From assembly GCA_904502155.1 (NCBI GenBank), contig CAJGDV010000063.1, positions 1 to 6,829 of the forward strand: DNA of 6,829 nucleotides. The letters are read 5' to 3'. Shown one piece after another: positions 5,836-6,829 of the stretch. This DNA is from an uncultured Bacilli bacterium (GTDB lineage: Bacteria > Bacillota_I > Bacilli_A > RF39 > UBA660). The position numbers were made by a program, and so were the translations under genes. Under the pieces are notes generated by a model. The model worked only from the letters and a program-made list of their open reading frames with translations. It was not told the DNA's origin and made no database searches. Position 1 is the first letter of the stretch. Every line of letters begins with the position of its first letter.

Positions 5836-6534
5836 ATGATTATTGCAGGACCATGTGCTATTGAATCAAGAGAGCAAATAATAAGAATAGCAAAAAAATT
5901 AAAAGAAATTGGGGTAGATTATTTAAGAGGCGGAGCTTTTAAACCTAGAACTAATCCTAAAGATTTTCAAGGTTTAGGAGATGAAGGAATCAAATATTTA
6001 ATTGAAGCAAAAGAAATTACTGGACTACCAATAATTACGGAACTTATGACTATAGAACAAGTAAGAAAATATGGAGATAAAATCGATATAATTCAAATAG
6101 GTTCAAGAAATATGTATAATTATGAATTACTTAAAGAATTAAGTAAACAAACAACACCAGTACTTCTTAAACGAGGATTTTCAGCAACTTATAAAGAATG
6201 GATAAACGCTAGTAAATATATAACTGAATCAGGTAACTGTAAGGTAATTCTTTGCGAAAGAGGTGTAAGAAGTTTTGAACCTGAAACAAGAAATATGCTT
6301 GACCTTCAAGCAGTACCTTATATTAAAAATCATACAGATTTAAAAATAGTTGTCGATCCATCTCATGCTGCAGGAAATACATATATGATTAAGCCTATGA
6401 GTTTAGCAAGTATGGCAGCAGGTGCTGATGGGCTTATGATAGAAGTACATGATAGAAAAGAAGAAGCATTATGCGATAAAAATCAGGCATTATCAATTGA
6501 AGAATTAAAAGATATTATTGATAGTATTAAATAA
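5836..6534 (+). CDS. aroF: 3-deoxy-7-phosphoheptulonate (DAHP) synthase, minimal type I-beta
   Basis: The enzyme condenses phosphoenolpyruvate with erythrose 4-phosphate to DAHP, committing carbon to the shikimate pathway. At 232 residues it is just the TIM-barrel catalytic core and starts directly at MIIAGPCAIES. Motifs in order: GPCAIES (5-11), RGGAFKPRTNP (31-41), FQGLGDEG (44-51), QIGSRNM (87-93), LLKRGF (110-115), LCERGVRSFE (139-148), DPSHAAG (174-180), MIEVHD (201-206). The metal ligands expected from the Thermotoga maritima enzyme are all present with the same spacing: C7, H177, E203 and D214; K36 matches the active-site Lys. RTNP and the LCERG motif favour DAHP over KDO-8-phosphate synthase. 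It lacks the N-terminal ACT-like domain (T. maritima) and the chorismate mutase domain (Bacillus) that give feedback control. No other aromatic pathway gene is visible. The symbol is a family convention; aroA/aroG names are also used. Confidence 0.94.
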   Translation: MIIAGPCAIESREQIIRIAKKLKEIGVDYLRGGAFKPRTNPKDFQGLGDEGIKYLIEAKEITGLPIITELMTIEQVRKYGDKIDIIQIGSRNMYNYELLKELSKQTTPVLLKRGFSATYKEWINASKYITESGNCKVILCERGVRSFEPETRNMLDLQAVPYIKNHTDLKIVVDPSHAAGNTYMIKPMSLASMAAGADGLMIEVHDRKEEALCDKNQALSIEELKDIIDSIK

Positions 6535-6560
6535 AAGTTACACATTTGGTGTGACTTTTT
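6533..6560 (+). terminator. Intrinsic terminator of the DAHP synthase gene
   Basis: AAAAGTTACAC (6533-6543) pairs with GTGTGACTTTT (6549-6559) with one T-G wobble around the loop ATTTG, followed by TTTTT (6556-6560) and a T-rich tail. The stop codon TAA (6532-6534) overlaps the stem base. Confidence 0.8.
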
Positions 6561-6578
6561 ATTTTATTATGATATACT
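6551..6578 (+). promoter_or_regulatory. Extended -10 promoter of the right-edge gene
   Basis: TGATATACT (6570-6578) is an extended -10 with TATACT at 6573-6578. GTGACT (6551-6556) lies 16 bases upstream as a possible -35 and falls inside the 3' arm of the preceding terminator. The start would be near 6585, giving a leader of about 37 nt, longer than the others here. Confidence 0.5.
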
Positions 6579-6621
6579 ATATGTAAGAATGGGAAGGGTA
6601 TGTTAGTAAAGGGAAGGTATA

Positions 6622-6829
6622 ATGGATAGTAATATTAAACTTAAAAAACAAAATGAAAAAGGAAACCTATATAATGTTGAGGTTGTAATTCCAATGGATT
6701 ATGGATTCATTGACAATATGTATATTAATTTTATAACAGGAGAAAAACATAAATTAAAATTTGATAAATGTGAAAATGGTTTAGTTTATTTTAATAGCGA
6801 TATTTATTTAGAAAATAAAGCTATATATA
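6622..6829 (+). CDS. N-terminal part of an unrecognised protein, cut by the window edge
   Basis: ATG 6622 follows GGGAAGG (6611-6617) by 4 bases and the frame is open for 69 codons to the edge, with the amino acid composition of a real gene. The start is charged (MDSNIKLKKQNEKG), followed by alternating hydrophobic and polar residues such as YNVEVVIPMDYGF (17-29), MYINFITG (33-40) and LVYFNSDIYL (54-63), which suggests a beta-sandwich rather than a membrane or signal segment. This faintly recalls the N-terminal beta domain that precedes the barrel in some GH13 alpha-glucan hydrolases, but the fragment is too short to claim that. It is probably cytosolic, since no signal peptide is visible. 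Confidence 0.65.
   Translation, partial: MDSNIKLKKQNEKGNLYNVEVVIPMDYGFIDNMYINFITGEKHKLKFDKCENGLVYFNSDIYLENKAIY

Noticed and set aside
6618..6623. Perfect TATAAT immediately at the start of the last gene
   Set aside because: It overlaps the ATG itself, has no -35 box at usable spacing, and would give a transcript beginning inside the coding region.
1..6829. Recoded TGA (genetic code 4), suggested by the absence of TGA stops
   Set aside because: All Trp codons examined are TGG and no frame reads through TGA; seven TAA/TAG stops are simply expected in very AT-rich DNA.
1..6829. tRNA or rRNA genes, CRISPR arrays, insertion sequences or attachment sites
   Set aside because: No GC-rich cloverleaf-like stretch, regularly spaced repeats, transposase motifs or terminal inverted repeats were found; gaps between genes are all about 110 bases or less.

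Overview
This is a very AT-rich, gene-dense stretch of a bacterial chromosome. Short intergenic gaps, sigma-A-like promoters, AGGA-type ribosome binding sites and U-tracted hairpin terminators point to a low-GC Gram-positive relative (Bacillota/Bacilli, possibly one of the small-genome gut lineages related to Mollicutes that keep a wall). A divisome-type SEDS polymerase (FtsW) implies peptidoglycan. Every Trp codon I checked is TGG and no reading frame crosses a TGA, so the code looks standard, although all seven visible stops are TAA or TAG. The lineage is inference; there is no rRNA or tRNA in the window.

Layout, left to right. (1) The 3' end of a probable GHMP kinase, perhaps ispE (1-120). 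(2) mntP, a Mn(II) exporter, with its own promoter and terminator (161-727). (3) A two-gene operon: a 497-residue membrane protein made of two tandem DUF1538 halves (771-2264) and, one base after its stop, a 218-residue protein made of two tandem PII-like halves (2266-2922), closed by a terminator. (4) ftsW (2969-4033), convergent with (5) a 561-residue double-anchored surface protein on the minus strand (4043-5728); the two share one bidirectional terminator. (6) Divergent from it, a minimal type I-beta DAHP synthase (5836-6534), first step of the shikimate pathway, without a regulatory domain. (7) The 5' end of an unrecognised gene running off the right edge (6622-6829).

The genes form separate short transcription units rather than one pathway. 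The most interesting unit is the DUF1538/PII pair: a transporter-like protein and its likely signalling partner, each internally duplicated and tightly coupled in translation. The surface protein carries a conserved-looking N-terminal helical domain that I cannot name. The architecture is unusually compact: four of the stop codons lie inside or at the edge of terminator hairpins, two downstream promoters overlap the preceding terminator, and inferred 5' leaders are mostly about 15 nt, which leaves no room for riboswitches. No mobile element, CRISPR array, tRNA or rRNA was seen, and no gap exceeds 300 bases.
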